Source: Phaeoceros laevis
Taxonomy: Eukaryota > Anthocerotophyta > Anthocerotopsida > Notothyladales
NCBI GenBank assembly: GCA_049999765.1
Contig: JBNGIQ010009458.1
Coordinates: forward strand, 359,888-410,730
Length of the DNA stretch: 50,843 nucleotides
Direction of reading: 5' to 3'
Part shown: in pieces, positions 21,098-32,926 of the stretch
Position numbering within the stretch: position 1 is the first letter of the stretch
Layout of the letters: every line of letters begins with the position of its first letter
Made by a program: the position numbers and the translations under genes
The notes under the pieces: model-generated
Seen by the model: only the letters and a program-made list of their open reading frames with translations
The model's database searches: none
What the model was told of the DNA's origin: nothing

Positions 21098-22696
21098 CTA
21101 GTCTTCAACCGTTGCCACAGCTGAAGCATAACTTACGCTGCTGTCCCTCAGGCTCTTGCACTGGCTGGATTGCTCATACTGCAAAAACTTAATGCGGACT
21201 TTTGTTGTGCATTGCTTAGCCATCTGCAAGTAGCCCACCCGTCCAGATCAATGCAGACAATGCGGTTACCACCTGGCAGAAAACGTGTGACTAGCTCCAA
21301 GAATCCTAAGCAACGAAGACAGTACTACAAGGCTGAGAGATGTACATGTAAAAAGACACCGATGGGATGGCGCCCGCATATTGTGTTGTCGTACTCATTC
21401 AAGTAAGCTTTAAAAGCATCAGGATTGCCACTTTCTATTATGTCCATGCCACTTTGATCCAAAGCCTCTATGCACTTGAAGATGGGACCCTTCTTCTTCT
21501 CATAGTAAGTGTAGTTGAACCTGCATCCAACATCATCTCTCTGAGAGCCTGGAATCATTTACCAAAGCCAGAGACTAGTATTCAGCCCTAACAGAAACAG
21601 CATACCTCGATCCCCAGTGGCAAAAGTCGGAGGAAACTGAAAAGAAATTGGTGGGGTTGTCAAGATACTTGGCTAGCAGTCTCCCATACGCTGCCTCACT
21701 GTCAGGAGAGAGTGCTCCCACAAGAATAGGCACAATCTTCACCGGCCACCTGACAGTGAACGATTAGGTGAGTCCAAGAGAGACAACTTCATGTAGCACA
21801 TGAACGCGTAACATAAAGTATGCCTGAACATAAAGTATGCCTGACTGACCCCTGAAAGACCCTGGCCAAATATGGCAGATGCATCTCCATGCTGTGCTCT
21901 GCCTCATCCACGTTGAGATTCATGTCCTCAAACTTGCCTGTGGCTTTGAGCTCTTGATATACTGCAAACAGACCGTTCAGAAGAGTTGGCAGGCAAGTCG
22001 ATATAGAACCCGTCCACGTCAATCCCCGATGCACCAGCAAGTACCTTCCAGGTCTATTGGTAGGTCCCCAAGGGGAGTCTTGTATACAGACGCTCTTGAA
22101 AGAGCACATTTGCGAGTCAAGTAGTGGTGAGACGGGCCAAGGAGGAAAACTCGAGATCTGGATGCGGTCCCCAGCCCCACGTAAATCTTCCATAAGTCCC
22201 AGGCTAGACTTGTACAGGGACAAGTAACATGTCAACAGAGGTGGGGCAGGGAAGAGTTTCCATACACGCTTTGAGGATCAATATTTGCAAAGGCAAAAGC
22301 TGCACAACGGCCTGAGTATCGATAACCAGCATGCCTGTATTACCATTGCGGTCGGAGGATCAGCTCCCGGGACAAAGCAGACCTAGTTTAGTTACGCAGC
22401 ACATGACATCAACGACAGGGTTCCATGCCAGAAGAAGAATGGTGCAATTGCCAACAGGACGGATGCAGGTACCTACGGAGCAATGACGCCGCGGGCATTG
22501 GACAATTTCGGCAGAGCAGAAGCCTGCAACCACATGTCGATTTCCTCTGCCAGCTCTTCCGCTACAAATTGCAAAGCAAAAAGTAAGGACGTAAAAAAAG
22601 CATCGCACCCTGTATCAAGACCACCAGCAAGAAACCGCTGAACTGACCGTTGTCAGAGTACCAGGACCCGGCATGGGAGGCCTCGCGGTGAGCCAT
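21098..22696 (-). CDS. MEMO1-family protein
   Basis: Eight exons, all phases checked: 22696-22648, 22561-22477, 22334-22266, 22157-22045, 21961-21850, 21749-21606, 21520-21346, 21223-21098, giving 290 residues, close to the family's usual 290-300. MEMO proteins are related to extradiol dioxygenases and bind copper or iron. In animals MEMO1 links receptors to the cytoskeleton and redox control; the plant role is little known. Blocks seen: REASHAGSWYSDN, NARGVIAPHAGYRYSG, RVFLLGPSHHYLTRKCAL, NVDEAEHSMEMHLPYLARVF, VPILVGALSPDSEAAYG, VSSDFCHWGSRFNYTYYEKK, YDNTICGRHPIGVFLH and FLQYEQSSQC near the end. The expected metal ligands (His in PHAGY, His in GPSHH, Cys in TICGRHP) are all present. All introns are 83-142 nt. 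Confidence 0.9.
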
Positions 22697-23208
22697 GAAT
22701 CTGTGAACGATGCGATCAGCTCACGCACTCCGCCTCCTCGTGCCTCCTGGATCCGATGCTTATAGCTGGTCCCGGGTGTGTTTTTCTTGCTTCGCGTTCC
22801 GCCAAACCATGTGACACGGAAACTCCAGTATCCAGCTCTCCTCTCTGTAACGCAGACAGTTCACCAGGAGGCAGGCTCCTGATACTCACGTAGTCTAGTA
22901 AAAGCCGACAAGAAGTGAACCTTTGAGTCCTAACAATTCTCCTAAAAAGGCGCTCAATACTGTTCGGTTAATCGCTCCTTTTACGCACTGTCCAGAGTCC
23001 AGACTCCGGAACTCTCGTGCTCCCACTTGTGGCGCAGCAGGGTACGAGAATGCAGTTGTCCTTCTCATTTCCGTGCCACATTGAGTGAGGCTTTGTGGAC
23101 AATTGGAACTGTCGGTGGAATTAGGGGAAGGGATTGGGGAGCTGAAGGTAGGTACCGGTAGCCACCAAATTGGCAGGAAGCGGCGCAGCAGCAGCTGCTT
23201 CCGGAAAA
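22697..23208. promoter_or_regulatory. Shared upstream region of MEMO1-like and GLB3 genes
   Basis: The two genes are head-to-head, with start codons 512 bases apart (22696 minus, 23209 plus). Both promoters should lie here. I do not recognise specific elements. A frame extending the haemoglobin upstream to about 23170 begins with TTG and is Ala-rich; I treat it as leader. Confidence 0.45.
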
Positions 23209-24275
23209 ATGCAGAGCCTCCAGGAGCAAGCTTCAGCTCGGAGTGGAGTGAAGCAGGAGGACGCTTTCGCCATTGATGAGGTCAATCCAAGCCTGTATCA
23301 CCGCCTCGGGCATGACACCTTTGTGAAGCTCTCCACCAACTTCTACGACAGGTGAGCCCTTTGCGCACTTCCGCCATTGCATATCGATCCCCTGCAGGAG
23401 TGCCGCAGGAAGCGCAGCTTTCCTAAGCTGTCTTTTAGGACTAAATATGCCCTGATTGTTTCGGTGCGGCTCCTCAACTACCCATTGAGACAAATATCTT
23501 CCTGACTTCCCGTGATAAGTAGCTGGTGGGATGGAGGACAGCGTGTGGTTCTCATTTTTGAAGTTGAACTGAACCCAAGCTGTTGGAGGGACGGTCATTG
23601 TGCCGGACAGAAGCCTTGTGCTTCTTCACCCTATGTAGCGTAGTGTAGGGCTTGGGGAATGTTGTCAGTGCTCATTTAGTCTTCGATGACTGTGTATTCA
23701 AAGCACATCATGCAGCTCGTACTGACATCATCCTTTGAGGACAGAGTCTATGCTGACAACGATCAGGCATTCCGCTCAATTTTTGCTGGTTCAAGTAAAG
23801 CTGATGCTATTCAGAATCAATACGAATTTTTCATTCAACGGATGGGAGGTCCCCCTCTGTACTCTCAACGCAAAGGTACGGCCCATTTGCGGTGACAGAA
23901 AACAACCTTCTTTGGACAGAGGTTGTGAGGATGGGCTGACCCTTGACTTGCTGGATTGGACCAGGTCACCCCGCATTGATAGGAAGGCATGCCCCCTATG
24001 CAGTGACAGAACAAGCAGCCCACAGATGGTTGCAGCACATGCAAGCAGCCCTGGACAGCGTGCCTGAAATAGATGCTGACTCTAAAGTTCGCATGTGGAA
24101 TTTTTTCAGGTTCTGCTCACTCCTCGACCCTAGCTTGGTTTTTCTGTTGCTGAGCCAGTCTTTGGATCCAGCCCAACCCTATCGTTTTGGATGCGTTCCT
24201 GGTTTTGTTTGCAGACACACAGCATTTTTCCTGGTTGCTGGCAAGGAAATGACGAACAGGCAGAGAAGGAACTGA
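23209..24275 (+). CDS. GLB3: Truncated (2-on-2) haemoglobin, GLB3 class
   Basis: Four exons with agreeing phases: 23209-23351, 23745-23875, 23965-24109, 24215-24275, giving 159 residues. Plant GLB3 proteins are group II truncated haemoglobins resembling bacterial ones and bind oxygen and nitric oxide. Blocks seen: [22 protein letters not shown] (TyrB10), [34 protein letters not shown] (the His in GRH is the proximal haem ligand), [14 protein letters not shown] (TrpG8), and [15 protein letters not shown]. Intron 1 (393 nt) is the longest in the window and spans a minus-strand open frame I regard as chance. The C-terminus is short (…NRQRRN); the Arabidopsis protein is about 15 residues longer. 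Confidence 0.92.
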
Positions 24276-24638
24276 TGTGTACTTCCAGTATCGCTATCAG
24301 AGCAGAGGATGTGCTTTTTTGCTCTAGGTGGTTCAATTACTCATGGACAAAAGGGCGACCGTTGCGAACTGCTACAGCTGGACAAGTACAGTCCCAGCTG
24401 AGAACTGGTTCCGAAGAACAGGAGAGGTGGCACTGATGAAGGCCCACAGCTAATGGCCACATGGAACGTTTAGGTGGTCGACACTTCCTGGTGGAGGCAT
24501 GGTTACCGGTGAAATTGAGCTCTTCAGGCTCTTCTTGTTGCAAACTATCATGCAGTCGATCCTCCTGTTAGGTATTTCACCAGTCGAGCCAATTTCACCC
24601 AGTAGAACCTACTTCCGTAACAAATCCAGAAATCATCA
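24276..24638. other. 3' flank of the haemoglobin gene
   Basis: Probable 3' untranslated region. No other gene is seen. Confidence 0.5.
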
Positions 24639-25107
24639 TGGGCAGAGTACAGGACAGACATCTCGCAGCCCTAGGGTTTGTAACTTTGACCCACTCAAGA
24701 GTCAGCTGTCCAGTTCGTGGGCTGAATTAAGTTAGTATGGCTTATGAGTCTTATTTTATGACCTTCCACTCCATTTGTAAATTTTGTAGGCCGCTACTGC
24801 TTCCCGACAAAGTCGGTCATCGTTTTATGGGCAGAGTACAGGAGTACAGGACAGACATCTCGCAGCCCTAGGGTTTGTAACTTTGACCNNNNNNNNNNNN
24901 NNNNNNNNNNNNNNNNNNNNNNNNNNNNNNNNNNNNNNNNNNNNNNNNNNNNNNNNNNNNNNNNNNNNNNNNNNNNNNNNNNNNNNNNCAGTTCGTGGGC
25001 TGAATTAAGTTAGTATGGCTTATGAGTCTTATTTTATGACCTTCCACTCCATTTGTAAATTTTGTAGGCCGCTACTGCTTCCCGACAAAGTCGGTCATCG
25101 TTTTATG
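24639..25107 (+). repeat. About 189-base direct duplication with an assembly gap inside the second copy
   Basis: Sequence 24639-24827 (from GGGCAGAGTACAGGACAGAC to TCGGTCATCGTTTTATG) is repeated from 24828 to 25107. The second copy carries an extra 8-base AGTACAGG and a 100 N gap at 24889-24988. Aligning the copies shows only about 19 bases are missing across the gap. Either this is a true tandem duplication whose gap is much smaller than 100 bases, or the two contig ends overlap and the duplication is an assembly artefact. Confidence 0.85.
24889..24988. other. Assembly gap (100 N)
   Basis: Filler gap of conventional length. The flanks match consecutive parts of the neighbouring duplicate, which predicts about 19 missing bases. 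Confidence 0.99.
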
Positions 25108-26028
25108 AACTTCTATCGCTCGTCAAAAACTATCTATCTCTATACTAGCTTTTATATTTCTTTTATTGGTCTTCTAACTCTTCTTTGTCTAGTTCTCAAC
25201 TTGTCACCTTTCCGCCGCTGCGAGTCAATTGGCATCCCCGTCACTCTTGACTCATTTCCTTTTCAGTGCTCTGTCTTTTAGCGGGTCCTGTCTTATTGTC
25301 TGCTAGTCTACTTTTCAACGTGTTAATGTTTAAACCATTCCTTTCAAGTTTGTTTTAGCGGTTCTAGTTGGTTTCTTTATTTAGTCCTGAATGTTTTAGC
25401 TAGTTTAGCCCATAATCGGGGGAGTTTTGGCGTGTTTGGGTAGCTGTTTATAACCAGCTGCTCTCTCATTAATTAAATAATTTCTTTGCTGCTTCTCATT
25501 TTGTCTTTTTGCAGGTTTTCATTTGCACAATGGTTCTATTTGCTTTACCCAAGTTGCAGGCTCACCCTAACATGGAGTCTTAAAATTTAGGCAGGGCATT
25601 CTTAGATGTTTTTTACCATTTCTTTTAGTTTTAGTTTGAGGCCTTAGGCCGGCTATGGTTATCCATGGCTTTCTAGCCAACCTCGTGCTAAGGGTTACAG
25701 GGTGCAAGTGGGAGTAATTTTCACTCACCCTATTCGTAACCCAAAGTGGTAGCGGGCATTGCTTATAGTGGCAAGTGTGAAAGGACTGTAAGCTATATCC
25801 AATGTGTAAGCATGAGCTCCCCTGAAAAAAGCTCAAAAAAAAAACTTTGAAACTTCCAGAACGCCTTTATGAAGAGCGAATATGGTGTTCTTACGGTAAA
25901 ATATCGAACGTGAAGCGCTTGATAACGAAGCTACGCCCCTGATACGATGTAAGTCTGCCGTTGGCAGAATCTTTGTTCTCGGGACAGTATTCGTGAAGGG
26001 ATCTGAGTATTGCGAAGCGTCTACCTAC
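25108..26028. other. T-rich intergenic stretch, no gene seen
   Basis: The plus strand is strongly pyrimidine-rich at 25110-25560, giving hydrophobic but meaningless frames. No recognisable coding sequence. The last part is the 3' flank of the minus-strand ferric reductase gene. Confidence 0.5.
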
Positions 26029-29000
26029 CTAGAGCTCAAAGCTGATGCCATGGTAGTGGAATGCAACAGAGGCACCGAACAAGGAGCTGTGGTCTTGGCA
26101 GAGCTGGGCAACAACTTGGTGCATGCCCTCTGGACCGCACACCAAAACTCCGACGTCTCTCCCTGCCAGTTTCTTGGCCGAACTTGCGAAAATCTCTGCA
26201 ACCAGCCCGGCCCATGACCACATGACATCAGCCCTAACCTGTGCTTATAGCAAGTGACAAGCAGGAATGCGTGATGCCCTCGCACCTTGAAGATTTGGCC
26301 TGGAACCGTAGTGAGTGTTGTCCGCTGTGATCAGTGTGGTGTGCGGCTGGTTGTTGATAGCCGCCGTGCCTGCCGATGAGTTGATGGTGGCCTCCACAGG
26401 TTGAGGACGGTAGAGCTGAGGCGCCACAAAGAAGGTCCAGATCAGGGCTGTGCTTCCCCCGAACACGGTGATGCCCAGGAGCACAGCCAGGAGGCTGAAC
26501 AGGGCGGTGGCCCAGGTCGGGTAATCGAAGTAGTATTGAAGATGCAGGTGGTAGCGCCCCAGCAGCCCCCACACCACGAGGTAACCTACCACAGATGCAA
26601 GCACCACAGCCAGGGTGCCCCAGTTGCTGTCTCTGCCGACTTCTGGGCAGAGGGGGTGCAGGGAAGCTGTGGGAGTGGAGAAGACTCGAACAGCACTAGA
26701 TTGTTGCTGGTGACCTGCCCGTTCCAAGTCGGGCGCGCTTTCCCTGGTCACATAAGCCTGGAGCTGCAGCTGCAAGTTGGGGGCACGCTTCCTGTCCAGT
26801 CGGAGAGGGAAAGCCATACAGTCCAGTATGCGGAGCTCTTCTGCCCTCCTCACAGCCCAGATGAAGGTCACGTCGGTTGGAAGATCACTGCAGCCTCCCT
26901 GCTCATCAGTTGCCGCATTTTCATGCCTGTGTTGTAAGTCCTTGAGGATGGAGATGAAGGGTGCAACCCCACTGCCTCCAGCCACCAAGATCAAGCTCTC
27001 GTACCTGCATGTAGGCCACATGAAGATTACTGAACCACAGAGAGCCCTTTCCTGCAAGATCTTGTATAGACAAGGTTGTCAAGGTCTGAAACCACCCACA
27101 TCTGTGTGTGGAACAGTACGTACCTAAGGAAGTAGGTGGATTCATGGCCGTAAGGGCCCTCAACGGCTGTCCCAGAGGAGAATGGACAGGAGGACACTGT
27201 CTCATCCCCAGCAGAGGCCTTCAAGTTCTTCCCCGGTGGTGGCACAGCCTCACCACAAAGCTTCTCCAGGCCCTTGGTCCATTTTCCCTGACGCTTTACC
27301 AGAATGGAGATGCAGTCAGGCTCCACCAGGGAGCTGGAAGCGATGGTGAAAGGGTGCCACTGCCACCGTGAAAGTGCAGGTACGTGCACCAAGATGAAGC
27401 TTGCTGGACTGTAACCAAGGCCTACAGTTTCCAAGGCAGGTAGAAATCCATGAGGACAGCCGTATCCCACTACTTGTACATGTGGTTCTAAATGATCGAA
27501 AGGGAAGAAGGTAGGTCAGAGAAGTAGTAATACTCACTGGGATGCTTGGCAAAAACCAACTGAGTGGTGTCTCCCGGGAGATGGCGCACTGAAAGCAGGC
27601 CTACACTTTTCTTAGACTGGATGAATCTTAGGAATCGGTCCAGAGCAAAAAGGAAAACTCCGGCCATGACGAGCTGGAAGGGCCCCTCTCCTACGTGCAT
27701 GAGTGCGAACACAACGAAGAGCAAGTAGAGCTGGTGTGTGAAGAAGAAGAGCTCGAAGAATCGGGCACGGACTTGCGGGATGGAGGTGAGCGACATGATT
27801 ACTCCCACCACCAGTGCAATCACTCCTGCTAGGTGGCTGATGCCGTGCTCTGGCCACTCTGTCAGCTGCAAAATTTTGCAAGTACGTATACCACCTGGTC
27901 ACGGATTCACAAGCGTTGCACAATACAATGGAATCAATGAATTCATGCGCCCTACATATGCAAGGCTACAGCAGGTTGATGACAGTTACCTGGGACCAGA
28001 GCTCTTTCCTGGAGGTGAAGTAGGCTATGTAGAGGAATCCGTGGGCCAGGAAGAGCCCCATAGTGATTACGCCGACCCATTTGTGGTACTTGACAGCATG
28101 CTCGAATGGGATGTTGACCAAACGGAGGAGGACAGAGCCTCTAGAGACTGGGAGGAACAGCAGGGACATGGCCGCAAAGCCAACAATGCCCACGAAGCAG
28201 GCTGCAAAATTGAGCCTTACCTGCCACCTGCGATTGAATTGCAGCTCCAGGGCTTGAATAAGCATGCATCAAATGGCAAGTGATGTCTCCAGGCCAGCAC
28301 AGTACCAATCCACGAATTCAGGTCAGGTGAGGAGATTATTTGAATATACGTACAGGGTGAAGGGTGCCTTCCCCTCCCGTGAGGCGAGCGCACTCCAATA
28401 CGCGAGGTCAATGGCACCCCAGCCAACAGGCAGGCTCCAGCAGATGATCCAAACGAGGAAGACAAGGAAAAGCGACAGAGCTAGCAACTCGGCCGCAGAC
28501 ACGATTCCCAAAGGACCTCCCACCACAGCCGGGTAGTTCCACAGGCTCACCCGAGGTCTCCCAGCTGCACTCACCCTGCAGACGCCACAAAACTTGTAAG
28601 AATGCAGGCCTAAGACATGGCCAGCAGGTGTAAGTTCCCCGAACTCGTATTGCTGCATTCCAACTGGCATGGTGCATGCACAGATTCCTCCGTTCAACTT
28701 GCCAACAAGTTCGTGACAGCAAACGTACATTCGCTTGGGCTCGTCATTCTTGGTGAGCTGCAAATACAGAGCTCCCAGCACCACAATCGCCAATAAAGGA
28801 CCCCAGTAGATGAGCAGCCATGACCCTGCAGACAGCAATTCATCATGCATACAGGAACACTTGCATTTGTGATCAATGTTTTCAGGAAATGAAGCATTGC
28901 CAAAAAATTGGGCGGGAAGAGGCAGTGTAGGCTAGATTCTGATACCGGAAGTGCCGAATGTGGGGCTGGTGAGAAGGTGTTTCAGTTGCTGGTCCGCGTG

Positions 29001-29099
29001 ATGCCCTCTCCTGGTGGGATTGGCTAGCCACACTGCAACCCACCACAGAAACGCCAGCCACAGCGCCGACTTGAGCACAATGCGAGCTGCCCTCTCCAT
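26029..29099 (-). CDS. Ferric reductase oxidase (FRO), NADPH-dependent
   Basis: Eight exons, phases checked: 29099-28946, 28825-28729, 28575-28354, 28227-27990, 27865-27538, 27403-27124, 27004-26286, 26195-26029, giving 734 residues, the usual FRO length. It moves electrons from cytosolic NADPH through FAD and two haems across the membrane to reduce Fe(III) or Cu(II). Two haem-binding helices carry His206/His220 (KYHKWVGVITMGLFLAHG) and His281/His294 (FFTHQLYLLFVVFALMH). The FAD site is WQWHPFTI (about 361-367). Nucleotide-binding motifs are GGSGVAPF (449-456) and CGPEGM (699-704). Further membrane helices lie near the N-terminus (FLWWVAVWLANPT, LLIYWGPLLAIVVLGALYL) and in the C-terminal half (about 555-620, between the two NADPH motifs), as in plant FROs. 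All key residues are present. Plasma membrane or organelle location cannot be told. Confidence 0.92.
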
Positions 29100-29523
29100 G
29101 CTCGCAAGCTCCTTCAGGACCGTTTTTTCACACACCGTGATACTCGCTACCTCGCTGGGGCCTCTTCATTTCAAGTTTCTGAGAAAGGGGAAGAAAAGGG
29201 GAAGGTAGACAGGAAACCAGAACGCCTCGGAATTCGGGAAGACTGCGACGTAGTAGACCCGCTGCTTAATCATAGGACGTCACATTTGATCAGATCGCAA
29301 TTATACTTATGCCTTTCCTCGGACATCGCACTGTCCAAACAGAAAAGGCTGAGCCTTGCCAGTTCGATTTTGGCAGATCGCCTCTTTCTTTGTGCACAGT
29401 AATAGGAGTACAAGGGCGTGTCAGCATCAAGTTATAAAGCCGCTCCACTGAACGCCAGAAACCAAATCTACGCTGCGCCGGAACATGCACCCAGATATCC
29501 ACACTGACAAAGACATGCTGTAG
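29100..29523. other. Spacer between FRO and the thioredoxin-like gene
   Basis: About 420 bases holding the FRO upstream region and the 3' end of the next gene, both on the minus strand. No further gene is seen. Confidence 0.5.
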
Positions 29524-31852
29524 CTAGGCTGATACTGGTTGCGACTTGGCGGTGCTGTAGGTTGAAAACAAGTAGGCGATTATGTTTTCAGATTCAGCCA
29601 AAGCTGCTCCGGTATTGGGATCCACAAGGTACGGGACCTGTTGCACCAACCTAGCTTAGTCAGGCAAGACAGACAGACACCACACGCAAAGTAAAGCCAA
29701 ACGAAACATTTGATATGTCGTGACTACAATTGGCCTACCAACCTTGGTGGAGCCAGTCATCCCAAGCAGACCAACTCGGGCAGATGATCCCTTTGCTGCG
29801 TTTCTCAGGATGTAAGGTAGTTCAAGCTCACATAGTGCTTCTCTCACCAGTCTGGCGAACTGTAGGCCAAGACTACCCATGATCAGACCAGATGTCCAAG
29901 CACGACGCTATCCTAGGAGAGGAGGCAATGACAACCCTGGCGAACCATCAAAAGCAACGTCACATTCTACCAAGACTGACTGACCTGGTTGTTTTCATAG
30001 CTGTACAATTCCAACTTCTTCTCAGGTGCGTCCGAGTTTGTTTGTGGATACCGCATCATACCTCTACCTGCCCTCAGAAGAGTCGGCACCCACCCAGTCA
30101 CCAGTGTGCTGCAGACATAGCAGGAAACCATGCCAGCACCAGCAGAGTCATCAGCACCACACCTCAACACCTAGGACGCATCGAACCATGTTCAACCGAA
30201 AACAGACCACAAGTTTGCAACTACAACTTGAAGTACCTATACTGACCCTCTTACAAGTGTGTTCTCACCTTTCAAGAAGCCAAGGAGAAGGCTCTTTGCC
30301 TTCACCATATTCTTTGAACAAGTATTTCACAATGTCGGCTGATAGTATCAAGAAACAGACCTTGTCAAGAGAATGGCTGGTTTTATGACCAACTGCGGAC
30401 ATAATCTGCTGCTGGTTGCCTTGGAGATGCCTTAGCGAGTTAAGAAGCACGTACAGCTCTCATACAGGGTGACACCAGTGTTGGGATCAACGAAGAAAGG
30501 GAACCTTCAGAAAGAAGACAACACACGCGGTTGCATATCATTCAACACTTGGAAGTGACGGGTTTCGAAGTACTGGAAAGCGCTCAACAAAAAAATGTTG
30601 AGTTTGCTTGGTTGTTTTAGGTTTCTGACTCACTGATCTTTGCCACCGACCTGCCTCACAAACTCTCGATGCCTCACGGATCCTTTTGGACAGGGATACA
30701 CCTGGTTACACCCATTCACCGTGAACAAGTCAAGGTCCTGCCTTCTCAGCCGCAAAACATCCCACAAAGCAAGAATTTTAGAAGACCGCATGGAAAGAGC
30801 CTGAAAGGTAGGGAACCTACCTCTGCGGAGAGATCAAGTTCTGTCAGAGCTTCTCTGACTCGCCTGCAAAATGGGCATGCCTCTGAAAATGACAAATTTA
30901 GTCAAGTGAGACCTCTCTGGAGATCTCGTCTGCATCTACCTGGAAATGCAAGAGAAAAGATGCCTACCAAACTCATACAGCTGAAACAATTTGGCCGGTT
31001 GCCCCTTGGATGCCCTTGCAGCTGCAGCTTCAGGAATGGCCTTGGAGCCCCACGGTAGCCTAGCCATGCTTGCCAGCCCTGAAGTTGCTGTCTACGAGCA
31101 GGATGCATGCACGGAGTAGGTCAGCGTATGAGCCCTTCCAGCAACCACACAAGCCTATCCGGATGGCTTCCATCCTCCCTGCAACTGAATCTGGTGCCGA
31201 AACTACGAAACTACAGAACAGGTGTGCAGAGGCAAAGGACCTCTAGGAAGGCATTCCGAGGAGCCGCTGGATCGCCACCCTGCAGAGACAGCAAGTATGA
31301 AACGTATGGGCTTAGCACTGCGGCTATGACTACATTCTGACCAGCAACTCGATGGAACCCCTCCAATTAAGAGGACAAGTGATGCATGTACTGCTGATCA
31401 CAGCATCTGACTTCACTTACCCCTAGAAGTTTCAACAACGGGCATAAGAATGTGAGAAGATTCCGACCCCCCGCTGGACTTGAGGTTGATGTGACCTGCT
31501 GTTCAGCTCCGGTAGCCTCCAATTCCCTGGCCTCTGCCTCCTTTCCTTCGCTAATCGGTGCCTCCTGACCACCACCTTTGGCTCGCACCAGCCGTTTGGA
31601 CGAATGAGCTCTGAGCCATGGAGATGATGAGAAGGTGCCACCTCCGCCAGCAGGAAGATTGCAAACCCGGTAGCAGCCAAGGGCCCCGCAGGAGGTGGAG
31701 GAGGAGGATTTAGCTGAAAGCCACTGCAGTGAGCTGCCTGCCAAGTCTACACAACCTCTTGCCACCATCGCCGACTTAGGAGAAGCAAATGTATCCTGAA
31801 TTCGCAGCGCATTGTGCCCGCCAACCAGTCCAGGCAATCCAGCCGAAACCAT
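29524..31852 (-). CDS. Plastid thioredoxin-like protein with two GST_N domains
   Basis: Ten exons, phases checked: 31852-31421, 31279-31241, 31091-30968, 30882-30821, 30701-30634, 30504-30455, 30338-30269, 30108-29985, 29859-29743, 29637-29524, giving 399 residues. It resembles the Arabidopsis At5g03880/At4g10000 group. The first 130 residues are Ser/Ala/Gly-rich with few acids early, fitting a plastid transit peptide. Then LLTFLCPLLKLLGGGDPAAP and LASMARLPWGSKA. The first thioredoxin-like domain has YEFEACPFCRRVREAL (CPFC, 201-204) and FPFFVDPNTGVTLYES. A hydrophobic linker follows (STLVTGWVPTLLRAGRGM). The second domain has YENNQFARLVREALCELELP, where the cysteines are replaced, and VPYLVDPNTGAALAESENII. 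The second domain also lacks the Cys pair in one plant clade as I recall it, so this may be normal. Function unknown; a redox or glutathione role is inferred. One acceptor (exon 6) is AAG, less usual than CAG. Confidence 0.88.
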
Positions 31853-32306
31853 TGCCCGTCGCTCGCCCCAAGGGACTCGATTTGGAAGAGCCTAGGGAGG
31901 CGTTTTCAGACCGGGGAGGATGGACCAGGACTGATTGTGCGCTGCAGATTCGTACACCAGGTCTGGTTGCTTTTATTCTGCTTGTTGGGTTGGGGTATTT
32001 ACCACGGGCATTGAATTTGAGTTGAATCCTGTAATATCCTTACAGCTTCGTGCGAAAATTTTTGTGTCAGTTCAGATGTGAAAAGGGCCTAACTAGAGGC
32101 GCCATCGTGGATTGCCTCTCACGATTTCCTGGAGTCCCAGTGCGTACCGGCGCAGACCACTGGAATGCTCGTCCATGCCCAATTGAAGAGGAAGCTCGGC
32201 CTTGGCTATCATGAGTGCATCGCGGTACGAATTGGTCATGATGTACATTACAGCTTTCTAGTCGAGTCTGAGTGCAATTGCACAGCAGCTCCGCAGATGA
32301 AATTTT
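31853..32306. other. Upstream region of the thioredoxin-like gene
   Basis: No gene is visible. Presumably promoter and leader of the minus-strand gene. Confidence 0.4.
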
Positions 32307-32519
32307 CTAGGATGACTTCAATGTGATGGTCCTCTGCTCAAGATCAATTGCGGACATCGTCAACCAGAAAACAGAGGATGAGGGGCACGCCCCTGTATTG
32401 GAGGGGATATTAAAAACATCCTCCTCTGTTTCCTCATCCTCGTCCAGCTCCTCGTACTCCTCATCACCAGCGCTACTATCCTGCGCGTCATTTACTGTGA
32501 TGTCCTTTCTTTCACTCAT
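32307..32519 (-). repeat. Short acidic open frame overlapping a repeat shared with 48262-48430
   Basis: A 70-residue minus-strand frame starting MSERKDITVND is followed by a run of Glu/Asp and ends without homology. Its 3' two thirds (32323-32440) matches 48262-48430: both have ATGGTCCTCTGCTCAAGAT, ATTGCGGACAT, GTCAACCAG, CACGCCCCTGT and TTGGAGGGGATATTAAAA in order. The second copy has about 80 extra bases. It may be a duplicated exon or a repeat; I do not recognise a protein. Confidence 0.5.
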
Positions 32520-32926
32520 GGTGTGCTTGAAGCGATTTCTCTCGCTTCCTCACTACCTCAGGCACCTCCACATACCCGTCGTGCCTCCAGCCCCTGAAGT
32601 GCCAAAAAATGCACCTCCCTGTTTGCTCTCAAGCAGATCTATGAGCCTGCACGGGCCGTACCTCTTACCTCCGCACCACCTCAGTCAGCTCCAGGCAAGT
32701 AATTACACCCCTCAGCTGCCGCGGGGACGAGCAGGTTCTCCTATCTCATATGAGGGTAGTAGTAAGCGACAACCGGGAGCCCCCATTCAGGGACCTTGGT
32801 CTACCTGTTGGGGCTACAACCGCGGAAGCCGCGTTGCTGCAATTACCTCCAATTTTCTTTGAACCAGTACGGCAATTTGCTATGCATTTCAGTCTGAATT
32901 TCCATTACCAGTATGGCGTTAGGCGT
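32520..32926. other. Non-coding stretch
   Basis: A Ser/Pro-rich plus-strand frame extends here from 32323 but is the antisense of the acidic repeat and then a proline-rich low-complexity peptide. I see no gene. Confidence 0.4.

Noticed and set aside
26401-27127. Plus-strand frames of 178 and 116 residues
   Set aside because: They are antisense to the large seventh exon of the ferric reductase gene.
29743-29859. Loss of the cysteine pair in the second thioredoxin-like domain as a novelty
   Set aside because: The same replacement is, as far as I recall, normal in one clade of this plant family, so it is not evidence of decay.
32323-32862. Ser-rich plus-strand protein of 179 residues
   Set aside because: The Ser run is antisense to an acidic GAG/GAT-rich stretch within a repeat. 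No domain or splice context supports it.
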